DNA of 64,000 bases from Gordionus sp. m RMFG-2023 (Eukaryota > Nematomorpha > Gordioida > Chordodea > Parachordodidae): NCBI RefSeq assembly GCF_954871325.1, contig NC_088778.1, positions 3,505,743 to 3,569,742 on the forward strand, written 5' to 3'. The notes beneath the pieces are model-generated. The model had not been told where the DNA came from. It worked only from the letters and a program-made list of their open reading frames with translations, and made no database searches. This document shows, in pieces, positions 27,301-40,674 of the stretch. How positions within the stretch are numbered: position 1 is the stretch's first letter; every line of letters starts with the position of its first letter. The position numbers were made by a program, and so were the translations under genes.

Positions 27301-27770
27301 TTAAGCTTTTAAAATAAAATAAATTATTAAAATAAAAATATTTGTATATTCCACAATCTCCTTAAAAACCTTTGATAATGTATTAATTTTTTGCAGTAGA
27401 AAAAAATATTTGTTAAATTTATAATTTAAGTTTTCATTATAGACGATGTTGTGTGTTAATATTTTATCATTTTGTAAATTTTTCATTGTACCTCTGATGT
27501 AAAAATTATTACTTTCATATTATTTTGAGATACACATCTTGAAAAATCTGGAGCATCTGAGTATATAATGCGAGATACAAATATTTTAAAGTCATCTGAT
27601 GTGGCATCTTGGGTTGAGTTTATAAAATCATCGCCAATAAAAAATAAAAAATATAATCTAGCGCATTTAAATAAAATCACGTTATCGAAATTACCATTAA
27701 TCTCAAAATTGGTAATTATTATTATCGGATAAAATTGATTATAAAGAATACTATTGGATAAATTTGTCAT
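27301..27770 (-). pseudogene. unassigned coding-like remnant, minus strand (X3)
   Basis: It is an identical copy of 17749-18218 within the 6.9-kb duplication. Confidence 0.35.
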
Positions 27771-27972
27771 ATTATTTAAGGATTATATATAATAAAATAT
27801 ATTTTTTTGTTTACATATATTTATTTATTTAAAAGTTGATGAAGATATTTATTATTTTTTATAATAATTTATTAAAATAGAGTAATATAATTTACACAAG
27901 CAGTCATATGCATAATTAATTTTTTTGCAACAATTTATTTTATTCTCAATTTTATAATTTTTTTTTTTTAAG

Positions 27973-28555
27973 GTATAAACTTTTTATTAAGAACTTTATA
28001 ATATTTAATACATTGAACGTTAAAAGTAAAACATATATACGTAATTTAAAAAAATATATATATTAAAAATGTCATGTAAACTATTTATATAAAATCTATA
28101 AAAAAAACTGTATAATAAAAAAAATAAAATAATTAGAATAGTAAATTGTATGTTGGGTGGGAGGAGGTCAAGAAAGAGAGCCATGGATGGCAATGCAGTT
28201 AGATCTGCATATATCAATAGATATGCGCTGTCTGAGATAGAAGCCTTCATGAGGGTCACCAGTGATGGCGCGGATTTTTTTACCGAGGATTTTGAAGAAG
28301 GTTAGGGCATGATTGCCAAAAGACCCGGTTGTGTCGGATACGATTGGTATGAGATTGCAATTTGTTAGGGAAGTGTATTTATTAATTTTCGAGTTTTCAG
28401 CTCGCATGAATGAGTTCTTATTAAAGGAGGGAGCAAATCGGTCGATGTAGTCCCATGCTAATGGAATTCCATTACTCCAGGGTATTAATGTCAGCCCATC
28501 TGGACGTATATTGTTCTCGGTTGAGAGGCCACAGGGTTCGTAATTTATTTTTAAA
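27973..28555 (-). mobile_element. LINE-like insertion, 5'-truncated (X3)
   Basis: It is identical to 18421-19003, offset 9,552 bp, carried by the 6.9-kb duplication. Confidence 0.65.
28165..28545 (-). pseudogene. C-terminal end of a LINE-type reverse transcriptase polyprotein (X3)
   Basis: It is an identical copy of 18613-18993 with the same 126 open codons and the same motifs (RPDG, WDY, TGDPHEG, LRQRIS). Confidence 0.6.
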
Positions 28556-29754
28556 AATATGTCGAATCGAATTATTACTAGGAAACAATTTTATGAAAAA
28601 TGATTAATAATTTTTTTTTAAATTACAAAGATTATTCCTGAGAGTAAAGCTACAGAAATTAGAATGACGGATCTCATGCATATTATTTGAAGGTGTAAAA
28701 CCCTTCAAAAGGATTTCAGATGTTAAAATTAATTCCTTTTTTATGAATCCTTAATTTGCAGTAGGTGTTACAGTGACTATAGGCAGATATATTATAATTT
28801 TGAGGCAAGATTATATATTTCTTTCAAGAATTCAGGAATCACAAAGCCATCTTTTAATTTTTAACGAAAGAGAAGTCAATCCAGGTAAAATTCCTGAACA
28901 AGGGAAGCCGTTTAAAATTAAGATATTAAGGTTTTTATTAAACATTACTTTTGAAACGTAACTAGTTATAGATACATTCCATTAAAATGTAGCTAGTTTC
29001 AGTTACAGTTATATTTCAAAATTAACTTCGATATTATTGAAATTAAGGTTAAAAATATATTTATTGTTATAAATAATAGGGCAACTAGATAATTCTGCAT
29101 TCCTTTTTTATTATGTAAAATTGTAAAAACATAATTATTCGTTAAGACGTCATCGCCGAACAACAAATTGTGCTAAAGTCTGGCATTATGGAATTAAATC
29201 CCAATGCCAATTTTGTCACTCGACATTATATTAACTATTTTATTTTACATTTTTATAATTTATATTTGTGATATATTGATTTATGATTACTTACTACAAG
29301 AGGATAAATCAAATTGCCTTATGGCTGTTGTTATAAGATAAGATGATAATTAAGTAAGAATATAAACGTTAACTTATCCCCAGAACGACTATAGATCTCA
29401 ATGTATACTAACAATTCTAATCGGTATAAATGAAAAGGCAAAATAGATAGATGAATAAATTATTGCCTACAAATAAAATTTTATAACACATTTCTTTCTT
29501 AAATTTCTATAAGTATATAAAGACCTTGAATTAGAAGATATTAGATTCATAAAAAATTTAATTAGATAATAGGAATATAGAGTATATTCGGTAATATTAA
29601 TAACTACCATCTAGAAAATTCAGAAATTTAAAAATGATGATATAAGATAAAAATTTTAATGATTAATTTACATTATTAAACAATTAATTTAATAGCATCA
29701 AAATAACGTATTCGGGCGTTTTTAAAAATAAATATATTGTTTACTATTTTTTGC

Positions 29755-31020
29755 TAATATTTTTTTGACAACACAAATAATATCTTCAGTAAATGAATAT
29801 TTTTCAATTTCATAGATTAAATAATATATAATTATTTTTTATTCAACCATATTTATTGATAAATTAATTTATAAATCTTTAGAATTTATTTTATTTTCAG
29901 TAAAATATTGTTATATTTAATATTTTAGCTACCACATTAAGAAAAACTCAACCAACAAGTATAATTTAAGATTTATATATATAATTTGGAATGTTGATAA
30001 TATAATTAATATAATCAATAATTATAATTTAAATAAATTTTTTTATTAAAAATTTTATTTCTTTCATATAAATATTGTCGGTAAATCATTGTTAATTTTT
30101 TTAAGCAACAGCAACACAAACAAAATCTTCAGCAAGTATAAAAATATTTCAAATATTTCAATAATATATAATTATTTGTTATTCAACCATATATATTGAT
30201 AAATTAATTTATAAATCTTTAAAATTATTATTTTATTTTCAGTTAAATATTATTATATTTAATGTTTTACCTACCACATTAAAAACAATAGATCGACCAA
30301 CAAGTATAATTTAATATTTATGAATAAAATTTGGAATGTTAATAATTGAATTTATATAATCAATAGTTATAATTTAAATAAATTATTTTATTAAAAATTT
30401 TTTTCTTTCATATAAATATTGTTGGTAAATCATTGTTAATTTTTTTAAGCAACAGCAACACAAACAAAATCTTCAGCAAGTATAAATATATTTCAAATAT
30501 TTCAATAATATATAATTATTTGTTATTCAACCATATATATTGATAAATTAATTTATAAATCTTTAAAATTATTATTTTATTTTCAGTTAAATATTATTAT
30601 ATTTAATGTTTTAACCACAGTAAAAACAACAGTTCGACCAACAAGTATAATTTAATATTTATGAATAAAATTTGGAATGTTAATATTTGAATTTATATAA
30701 TCAATAGTTATAATTTAAATAAATTATTTTATTAAAAATTTTATTTCTTTCATATAAATATTGTCGGTAAATCATTTTTAATTTTTTTAAGCAACAGCAA
30801 CACAAACAAAATCTTCAGCAAGTAAAAATATATTTCAAATATTTCAATAATATATAATTATTTGTTATTCAACCATATTTATTGATAAATTAATTATAAA
30901 TCTTTAGAATTATATTTTCAGTAAAATATTATTATATTTAATGTTTTAGCTACCACATTAAAAACAACAGATCGACCAACAAGTATAATTTAATATTTAT
31001 AGCTAAATTTTGAATATTTA
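29755..31020 (+). repeat. 340-bp satellite, 4 monomers (X3)
   Basis: There are four monomers, with the marker at 29950, 30295, 30636 and 30974 and spacings of 345, 341 and 338 bp. Monomers at the same rank in X2 and X3 resemble each other; the first monomer of each carries the CTCAACTAACAAG or CTCAACCAACAAG variant. The array therefore predates the X duplication. Confidence 0.8.
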
Positions 31021-31491
31021 TTTATTAATTGGATTTAACTAATCGATAGTTTTACTTACAGGGTTTTCCATTCAAAAAATGACCTAATCAAAAAAGAAAA
31101 AGGTCCGATAAAAAGTGATAAGATCCGATTATATAAAAGGGTTACGATCAAAAAAGGAAAAGTGTCAATTTAAAAGGAAAAGTGTCAATCAAAAACCAAA
31201 ATTTTCCATCTAAAAAAAAGGAAAAATGTCAGTTTTTCTTCAATTTAAATTTTTTCTACCCTTATTTTTATTTATTACTTTTTCCAACTCTTTAAGTCAT
31301 TTTTAATATTTATTTTTTTAAAATCTTTTCTCAATTTTTTTAAGATATTTTTAAAGAATGAGAAAGAAAAAAATATTATGAAAGATTTTTATAGTATATA
31401 TATATATGTTAATACAATTTTAAAGGAAAACATAATACATCTTTAGGAAATAAATAATAAATTAAAACAGGGTTATAACAATAACCAATAA

Positions 31492-32557
31492 CACGGAGTG
31501 ATAAATTTTGACTTAATTTTTTGGGAGAAAATAAAATAAACATGTTTTAAGATAGTTTTTTATGCATATTCTAAATCAGCTGTCAGTTTTTTTTCTAGCA
31601 CGTCAGGTTTTTATTTATAAAGTAGCCAAAAAGGTCATTTTTAGCACTTTTTGTAATGATCCCTACAACTATAAAAATATCTTAATTTTTGCAGCAAACC
31701 TTCCTTATTTTTATTAAACATTTTTTTTTTTATAAAATCCTTATTCAATTTTTAAACAACCTAAATTTTTTAAATTTATCAAAATTTTTTTTAATATAGC
31801 TTACATTTAATATATTTATTTATTGTGGCTTTCGTTCTCTTCGCTCACAGCACACGGTATGATTCCCAAACAATTTATTTTAAATGAAATAGTTATATTT
31901 CTCATATTTAAATAAATATATTATGCTAAGCTGTTGTATGCATATTATATTTTACCGGATAAACAAGCGACGAAATTTCAGGATAACGAATTTTCTTCTT
32001 ATTTTTTTTGTTAAACTCAAATGTACTAATCGAGCAAAAATAATATCCCACGAATGATTTCTTGCTGCGTGACAAAATGCAGGTTTCGAATAAGGCAAAT
32101 ATGACCGTTTTCCATTTACCCATCAATTAAAAGAATTATAAAATGTTTTACATATGTAATTAGGGGCAAATGATTTAATCGCAGAGTGGAATATTGTAAT
32201 AAATTTCATAAATCTTTGAATGATTGGAGAAATTGGACATTTTTGTGCAGGCAATATAAGCCCGAACAGATGTAACAAAATTTAGAGACACACTTTAAAC
32301 AAGGGGACCTCGGCATTACTTTTTTGTAGGATATTATATAAGTAGGGAATTTCAATAATATTTAAAATCCAATTAAAAAAAAATTAATAAAAGAATTTAA
32401 ATGTTTATGAAAAATTAAGCGCGAAAAAAAATAATTCTTCTCCTTTCTTCCTACTCGTTTTTGACATTATTATTTATTGCCCATACTACGGGATCAAGGT
32501 ACTCCATTGGAAAATCATATATTTTGATAAAAATTGATTATAAAAACAAATATTCTT
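31492..32557. mobile_element. T-family fragment, left part (Y2)
   Basis: This is the Y2 counterpart of 7518-8561, with the same left end (CACGGAGTGATAAATTTTG) and the same switch into array sequence after CAAATATTCTTAAATA. Sharing that internal breakpoint shows Y1 and Y2 are copies of one rearranged unit, not independent insertions. Confidence 0.7.
31926..32320 (-). pseudogene. zinc-binding-like protein fragment inside T (Y2 copy)
   Basis: This copy preserves the downstream half best. The minus strand reads GYYFCSISTFEFNKKNKKK followed by IRYPEISSLVYPV. The YYFC, FNKKNK and YP..SS..YPV elements match the family pattern recalled for the Y1 copy. The upstream half (CLKC, SPIIQ region) is present but decayed. 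No start codon can be assigned. Confidence 0.5.
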
Positions 32558-32660
32558 AAATAAATAATTGCTAATTTTATCAATACAATTAACACATAAA
32601 TATCGGTAGCTAGCAAAATATTATAAATTTTATCAATTAATTATTAAATAATTTTTAATC

Positions 32661-32997
32661 AAAAACAAATTTTGGTGCAGAATTTGACGCTGAGTTCGAA
32701 TCCGTTTTTTAAATATTCCCTACACGTCTAGTTTTAAAAATATTACCGTATAAAGACAACTTTTCGAAATCAAAATTAAGATATTTTTTTAGTTGTAGGG
32801 ATCATTAGAACCGAAGTTATAAACCTTCAAAAAGTGCTAAAAATGACCTTTTTGGCCACTTTAACCTAAAATAAATAAAAGACCTGACGTGCTAGAAAAA
32901 AACTGACAGCGGATTTAGAATATGCATAAAATACTGTCTTAAAACATGTTTATTTTATTTTCTCCCAAAAAATCAAATCGAAATTTGTCAAACAGTG
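32661..32997. mobile_element. T-family deletion derivative, left end lost (Y2)
   Basis: This is the Y2 counterpart of 8741-9108. It begins inside the right arm (AAAAACAAATTTTGGTGCAG) and ends with the intact TTTGTCAAACAGTG at 32997, followed by TTATCGC. Confidence 0.7.
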
Positions 32998-34047
32998 TTA
33001 TCGCTTTATTAAATGTTTTAGCAATTACATCAAAAATAACAGAACCGCCAACTCATAAAATTTTAACTTAATCGCTTAAATTTGGAAATTTCTATAGTTA
33101 TTTTTGTTTCAAATCAATCATTTGTTTTAAGTATATTATGGATCTAATCAGTATAAATAAATAAACAGCATATTTATCTAAATCGATTAGAAATAATATT
33201 TTTATTTAGAATTTTTTTTATAATATTACATTTATTTTTTAATATATAATTATAAATATCTTTGTCTTAGAAAATATTAAATTCATTAAAAAAACTTTAA
33301 TAGGAAATAAAATAAATATATATCTCTGAATATCTAGGTTATTACACAATTTCTAACTGTAAAATTTAACAACTGATGATAAATGAAACAAGGTTAAGAT
33401 AAAATTTATAATATAATTATTAGTATAGAATTAATTTAATGGGTGGTAGTATCAAAACAATATGTCAAGGTGTCGTTTTATGGTAGATATTTATTCACTA
33501 AATCATTCTTTATTTTTTTAAGCAACACAACCAATAACTTTAACAAGTAAAAATATTTTATTTTGTCGATTAAATTTACAATTATTTATTGTTGAACGAA
33601 ATTTAGTCATAATTTAATTATCATTTTATTTAATGTTTAAGCTCCTATATCAAAAATTACAAAATCAGCAAAAGATATAATTAAAATTTGTCAAAAAAAT
33701 TTGAAATACTGTTTGTGACTAATTATTGTATTTTAATTAATATATAGTTTTACGTTTAATGCAGTTCTAATCAATAAAAACGAAATAACAACAGTTAGCG
33801 AAATCCAAATGATATTTTCTTATAAAACACATTTATTTTTAAAGTTTTCAATGCTAAATAAGATTGGGTTATAAAATATCAAATACATTTAAACTAGATA
33901 AAAATAATAAAAAGTTTTGATAATATTAAAATTAAATACGACTACCATCTTAAAAAATAAAGAATTTTAAATGATGATTAATGTAACATAAGATAAAAAT
34001 ATTAAAGATTGTTCAATTTTTTTTAAAGAGATATATATCATTTATAG

Positions 34048-34403
34048 GAATATTATATTTCTTACTATCCTCGTTATATGGTCATTCATAAAGGGCCTCC
34101 TTCCAATAAATGGAATTAATAAATTGGTGCAAAAGATAAAATATAATATGAATAGCACCCTATCATCGTTGCTCCAATGTCGAAATAGATAGTTTAGCAA
34201 AAACGTTTAAAAATATTATGCAAAATAATTCAAGAAACAATATAGAAAATTTTAATTCGCTTATCGCAATACTCTACATGCGTCAACCACAGTTACTCCA
34301 GCCTCCTAATTTTTTATACGGGAGTATTTGGACCATTTCGAAGTTGAATCATGAAAGGTTAAAAATAAATTGGCAAATGTGGAAAAAAAGTTTCAAGATA
34401 TAG
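34048..34403 (+). pseudogene. second gypsy-type integrase fossil (Y2 copy)
   Basis: It is a duplicate of 10189-10537 with a few percent difference, lying at the same place in the Y unit. It was carried by segmental duplication and not inserted separately. Broken and old. Confidence 0.65.
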
Positions 34404-37400
34404 ATAGGTAAATTTAAAATATATGAGTAAAATGTCTAATTAGTTAATAATTGAATTTCAATAATAGTTTTAAGTATATTCTGAAAATGGATAGATTTAA
34501 GTTTAAACAAATCATGCATTCAATATGTTGTTACTTATATTTTTATTATATTATAAAAGAAACATTACAAATTTACATTTTAAAAAATAATTTTCATCTA
34601 TTTAATATTACATTTTTAAAGATCCTTTTTTTATAAGAATCAATAATTTGTACACAAAAATTTTATCAGCTTTCAGAGTCGATATTTCAAATAAATGCAA
34701 TTCATATTTCTTTTAAACATTTTGTAACCATATAAAGATCTTCATATTGGAAAATATGAGATTTACTTTTTAAAAAAAATTAACTATAAAATAAAATAAC
34801 ATGTTTGAAAATATTAATTAGCTTTTTCTAGAAAACATAAAGTTATGAAGATTTTATTTAGAACTAACTAAATTTATGTTTTAGAAATCAATTTTATTCT
34901 TTAAATCATTCTTTCAATTATATTTATGCATATTATTTTATATTTGTTTTTAATAATCTCCATCAGTTCTTTTCTCAACTATATATTTATTAAGCATATA
35001 AAAATCATTATCAATTAGCTACATTCTATATTTAAGGTGTTTTTCCCCCCACAAAATATTTCATAACTACCATAATGATTTATTACTATATAATATTTTA
35101 TGTATTAATTAGGCAATACTAATTTTGATGATGAAGATAGTAAATTTTTAATTTACATAAATTTATGTAATAGAATAGATAAATATAATTTAGTTTGATT
35201 AGATGATTCCATATAAAGCAACTACTTAGGCAATTGCTGGAGTAAACTTATTGTCAAAAATTAAAAAAATAATGTCCATGAATTTTATATTACATTACTA
35301 AAAATATAATATCACAAGTAATGCGAAATATAATAAGCGAATATAAAAATGAAAAGAGAGTAGTCATCTAGCATATAATGCTTTATTTATATTTGGGGTT
35401 GAAATAGAAAATGTTTAAGATAAATAAAAAATTTAGTATATAACTACTGTTAAATTAATAATAACTTCGAAACACATTGAGGTGTATTTTGTATTTTAAT
35501 AAGTGAACAAAATCAATATAATTTTCTTTCCTATTAATTAAAAGACTCTGGATCTAGTTCAGGAGGTAATTTTTTTCTAAACATTTTTAATTTTATTTAT
35601 TAATAAAGAATTATTATCTGAAACATTGATAAATACAATTCTTATAGTTAAATACATATGATAAGCATTCTAAAATGATTAAATCTCTACTGAACTATTT
35701 TTTATTTTTACTTTACAAAACCTGCAACTTCTTTAAAGAGTATAATCTAAATGTTTAGACGTATTATTTAAGGAAATTTGTCTATAATCGTGTCTATTTT
35801 CCAAATATAATAATTTAAATATGCCCTCACAATTAAATATCAAAATTTATTCATGTTTTAAATGATATTATATGATTAGCTTTAAAATATAATATTTAAA
35901 TACATTTAATAAATCGATATAATGTTGTTAACCTTTATATAACTTCACGTTAAACCAGTTCTTAGTGCAATTATCTTGATATTTTAAAAATGTAGGTTTT
36001 TCTAATGATTATCAAGGGCGCCACTAACCTTTTCAACATCATTCCTTTTTTATCAATATAAAAACAAATTAGAGGTACTCTTTAAATTTTATGTGGGCTC
36101 GAGTCCCTGAACCTCCTACCAGTGACACAACTGATTATTATTTTATATCTTAAATAAATAATTGCTGATTTTATCAATACTATTACACATCAATATCGTT
36201 AGCAAGCAAAATATTATAAATTTTTTCAATTAAATATTAAATAATTTTTAGTTCGAACAATTTTCACTATAAATTATTATATTAATCTTTATATTATATA
36301 ATTTTTATTAAATTATCGCTTTATTAAATGTTTCAACAAATACATCAAAAATAACAGAAACATCAACTAAAAAATTTTTAACTTTATCGCCTAAATTTAG
36401 AATATTTCTATAGTTAATTTCCTTTCAAATCAATCATATGATTTATGTATATTATAGTTCTAATCAGTATAAATGAATAAACAGCATATTTAGCTAAATC
36501 GATTAGAATTTATATTTTAATTCATAATTTTTTTTATTATATTACATTTATTTTTAAAATATATTAAATTCATAAAATAAAGTTTACTAGGAAAGAAAAT
36601 AAATATATATCTCAAATGATTAATATACTTATAATAAATAAAGAATAAAAATAATAAATTAAGATAAAATATGTCACAGCTTAATTATTTTTATCTATAG
36701 AGTATTCAATATATTTTTCATTCCTATTAAGTAAAAGAGTCTGGATCTAGACGTTTTTACATATTATTTAAAGAAATTTATCTATAACCGTGTCTATTTT
36801 CCAAATATAATAATTTAAATATGATCTTATATTTTAATATCAAAATTTATTATGGTTTCTAAATAACTAATTTATCATATGATAAGCTATAATATATATT
36901 ATATTTAAATAAATTGAACCAAATCGATTTAGTATTGAATATTAACTTTTAGGAAATTTCCCGATAAAACTATTTATTTATAAAAATTTCATCATCTATT
37001 AGTGTTCATATTTCAAATAATTGTATTTTTCAGACCTTCATGTTAGAAAATATCAAATTTATATAAAAAATACATTAAAAGATAAATAAAATAGACATGT
37101 GTGAAATATTAATATGAGGATAAATAGTGTAAAGAAATATAATTTAGATTTAATTAGATCATACAAATCAACTAATTAGTGAATTGCTGGTATAAACATC
37201 ATGTCAGACTTGTCATTGTAAATTTAAATCTTCTCAATGAATTATTAGAATATCGAAATACCCAAAATGTAATATTTAAACAAGTAATGATAATTTTTAT
37301 AAGTAAATATGAATATGAAAATAGAGTGGTCATCTACTATATAATTTCTTATTTATATTTGGGGTTGAAATAGATATTGTTTAAGATAAATAATAAATTT

Positions 37401-38282
37401 GGTATATAACTACTGTTAAATTAATAATAACTTCGAAACACATTGAGGTGTATTTTGTATTTTAATAAGTGAACAACATCAATATAATTTTCTTTCCTAT
37501 TTAAAAGGCTCTGGATTTGGTTCAGGAGGTAATTTTTTTCTAAACATTTAAACTTTATTCATTAATAAAGAATTATTATCAGAAACATTGATAAATACAA
37601 TTCTTATAGTTAAATACATATGATAAGCATTCTAAAATGAATAATTCTACTACTGAACTACTTTTTATTTTCACTTTACAAACCTACAACTCCTTTAAAG
37701 GTTATAATATCTAAATGTTTGGATATATTATTTAAATATAGAAATTTGTCAATAACAATCTCATAATAATTTATATATGCCCTATAGTTAAAAAAAATTT
37801 ATAGTTCAAAGTGACTTATTTATTAGTTGTCTATTTAACAAATATAAAAATTTATATATGCCCTCATAGTTAAATATAATAATTTGTTATAGTTCAAAGA
37901 CTTATTTATCATTTGATAAGCTTTAAAATATATAATATTTAAATAAATTTAAGAAAATCGGATTAGTGTTGAATTTTAACTTTTATATTACTTAACGTTA
38001 AAACAGTTTTAATGCAAATTATCAATATTTTTAAAATGTAGGACTGGAATCCTTGCCTAGCCGAAACTAGGGGACCTGGACTGGCGACGCTAAGGCCTTG
38101 TGGGCATTTTTTATAGCGGCCTCATTTATACGGGGGCTTCTCCCTTAAATGGCTTCTTTGATTTACATGATTTTTATTACTTCTTATTTTTTGAAAATAA
38201 GTACAAACGTTCATTTTTAGTAAAAAAAAGAATAGTATTTTACTATAATCATATTTAAAAAAATGTACGTGACTTTGAGTTA

Positions 38283-38660
38283 TTGGCTTACCCGCGAATT
38301 TATTTAACCTCATCATTGCATGAATTTAACCTCTTTACATTTGAAATCAAGGCGGTTTATAACGCCACCCATTCTTTGATAAATAAATTAATAAACCAAT
38401 TTTTAAAAAAGGGTCGTTTTATTAACATTCTAGAACATCTTAATCTTTTAACCTATGATAACCTAAGCCTTAGCGGCTCTAGCACTGTCCTTTGGGCCAT
38501 GGTTAAATCTCTATATGACTATCCTTCCTTATCAAAAACAGCAATAAGCTAAGAGTGTCAGAGAAAGAGCATCAAATATAAAAACTGTTCTCAGCCAACT
38601 TTAACCAAAATTTATATAAAGATAACTACTGATCCCCCCTCCTTCCCACGAATAAATCCT
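38283..38660 (+). pseudogene. unassigned coding-like remnant (X4, longest frame)
   Basis: An 89-codon frame (38283-38552) is the longest open version of the remnant also seen in X2 and X3. Visible elements are LINKLINQFLKKGRFINILE and LWAMVKSLYDYPSL, a mix of hydrophobic and basic residues with no metal or catalytic motif I recognise. The methionine start is not trustworthy, since the coding-like resemblance begins about 20 codons in. Confidence 0.4.
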
Positions 38661-38699
38661 GGCAACACCACTGTAGGATGAATATTAAGCTTTTAAAAA

Positions 38700-39160
38700 T
38701 AAATTATTAAAATAAAAATATTTGTATATTTCACAGTCTCCTTAAAAACCTTTGATAATGTATTAATTTTTTGCAGTAGGAAGAAATATTTTTTAAATTT
38801 ATGAATTTAAGTTTTCATTATAGACGATGTTGCGAGTTGATATTTTATCATTTTATAAATATTTCTTTGTACCTCTGATGGAAAAATCATTACTTTCATA
38901 TTATTTTGAGATCAACATCTTGAAAAATCTGGAGCATCTGAGTATATAATGCGAGTTACAAATATTTTAACGTCTTCTGATGTGGCATCTTGGGCTGAGT
39001 TTATAAAATTATCGCCAATAAAATATAAAATATATAATCTAGCGCATTTAAATAAAATCACGTTATCAAAATTACCATTAAACTCAAAATTGGTATAATT
39101 ATTATTATCGGATAAAATTGATTATAATGAATACTATTGGATAAATTTGTGATGTCATTT
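38700..39160 (-). pseudogene. unassigned coding-like remnant, minus strand (X4)
   Basis: It is a diverged relative of 17749-18218. The region around GGAGCATCTGAGTATATAATG and GATGTGGCATCTTGGG is kept, but the frame is interrupted. Confidence 0.3.
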
Positions 39161-40674
39161 AAGGATTATATATAATAAAATATATATTTTTGTTTATATA
39201 TTTATTTATTTAAAAGTTGATGAAGATATTTATTATTTTTTATACATAATTTATTAAAATAGAGTAATAGAATTTACACAAGCAGTCATATGAATAATTA
39301 ATTTTTTTGCAACAATTTATTTTATTTTCAATTTTATAATTAATTTTTTTTAAAAATATCTCAAATCGAATAATTACTAGGAAATATTTATTTGAAAAAT
39401 GATTAATAATTTTTTTAAATTAGAAAGATTATTCCTGAGAGTAAAGCTACAGAAATTAGAATGACGGATCTCATGGATATTATTTGACGGTTGTAAAACC
39501 CCTCAAAAGGATTTCAGATGTTAAAATTAATTTTTTTTTATGCATCCTTAATTTGCAGTAGGTGTTACAGTGACTATAGGCAGACATTTTATAATTTTCA
39601 GGCAAGATTATATATTTCTTTCAAGAATTGCTGCAGGAATCACAAAGCCACCTTTTAATTTTTAACGCAAGAGAAGTTAATCCAGGTAAAGTTGCTGAAC
39701 AAAGGAAGCCGTTTAAAATTAAGATAATAGGGTTTTTATTAAATATTAATCTTTAAACGTAACTAGTTATAGATACATTCCAATAAAATAAAGCTAGTTT
39801 CAGTTACAATTATATTTCAAAAGTAATTTCGATATTATTGAAATTAAGGTTAAAAATATATTTATTGTTATAAATAATAGGGCAACTAGATAATTCTGCA
39901 TTCCTTTTTTATTATGTAAAATTGTGTAACAAACATAATTATTCGTTGTCATCGCCTTAACAACTATGGAATTAAATTCCAATGCCAATTTTGTCACTAC
40001 ATTATGAAAATTTTTAATGGGAGTTATAAAGATATACAAAAACAGATGACTATACTTTGTTATATTGGGGGAAAAACACTGTACCTCTCAAAGAGTTATG
40101 AGAATATTTAAAAAAACTAGTTCATTGATCTGTTTTTAATTCTGGAATATTAAAAATTTTATTTTACATTTTTATAATTTATATGTATGATATATTGATT
40201 TATGATTACTTACTACAAGAGGATAAATCAAATTGCCTTATGGCTGTTGTTTTAAGATAAGATGATAATTAAGTAAGAATGGACGTTAACTTATCCCCAG
40301 AACGACTATATATCTCAATGTATACTAACATTTCTAATCGGTATAAATGAAAAGGCAAAATAGTTAGATGAATAAATTATTGCCTACAAATTAAATTTTA
40401 TAACACATTTCTTTCTTAAATTTCTATAACTATATAAAGACCTTGAATTAGAAGATATTAGATTCATAAAAAATTTAATGAGATAATAGGAATAATGAGT
40501 ATATTCGGTAATATTAATAACTACCATCTAGAAAAATCAGAAATTTAAAAATGAAGATATAAGATAAAAATTTTAATGATTAATTTTTATTATTAAACAA
40601 TTAATTTAATAGTATCAAAATAACGGACTCGGGCGTTTTTTTTTAAAAATAGTTCTATTGTCAATAAAATTTTG

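Larger units (their letters stand above)
21727..28639 (+). repeat. 6.9-kb segmental duplication, copy 2
   Basis: This is the partner of 12175-19087. Its left flank (GGTCCGATAAAAAGGGAT...GTTACGATC) is the natural continuation of the repeat unit, as seen near 31100 and 41850, so this copy looks like the original context. The other copy looks like the transferred one. Confidence 0.85.
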
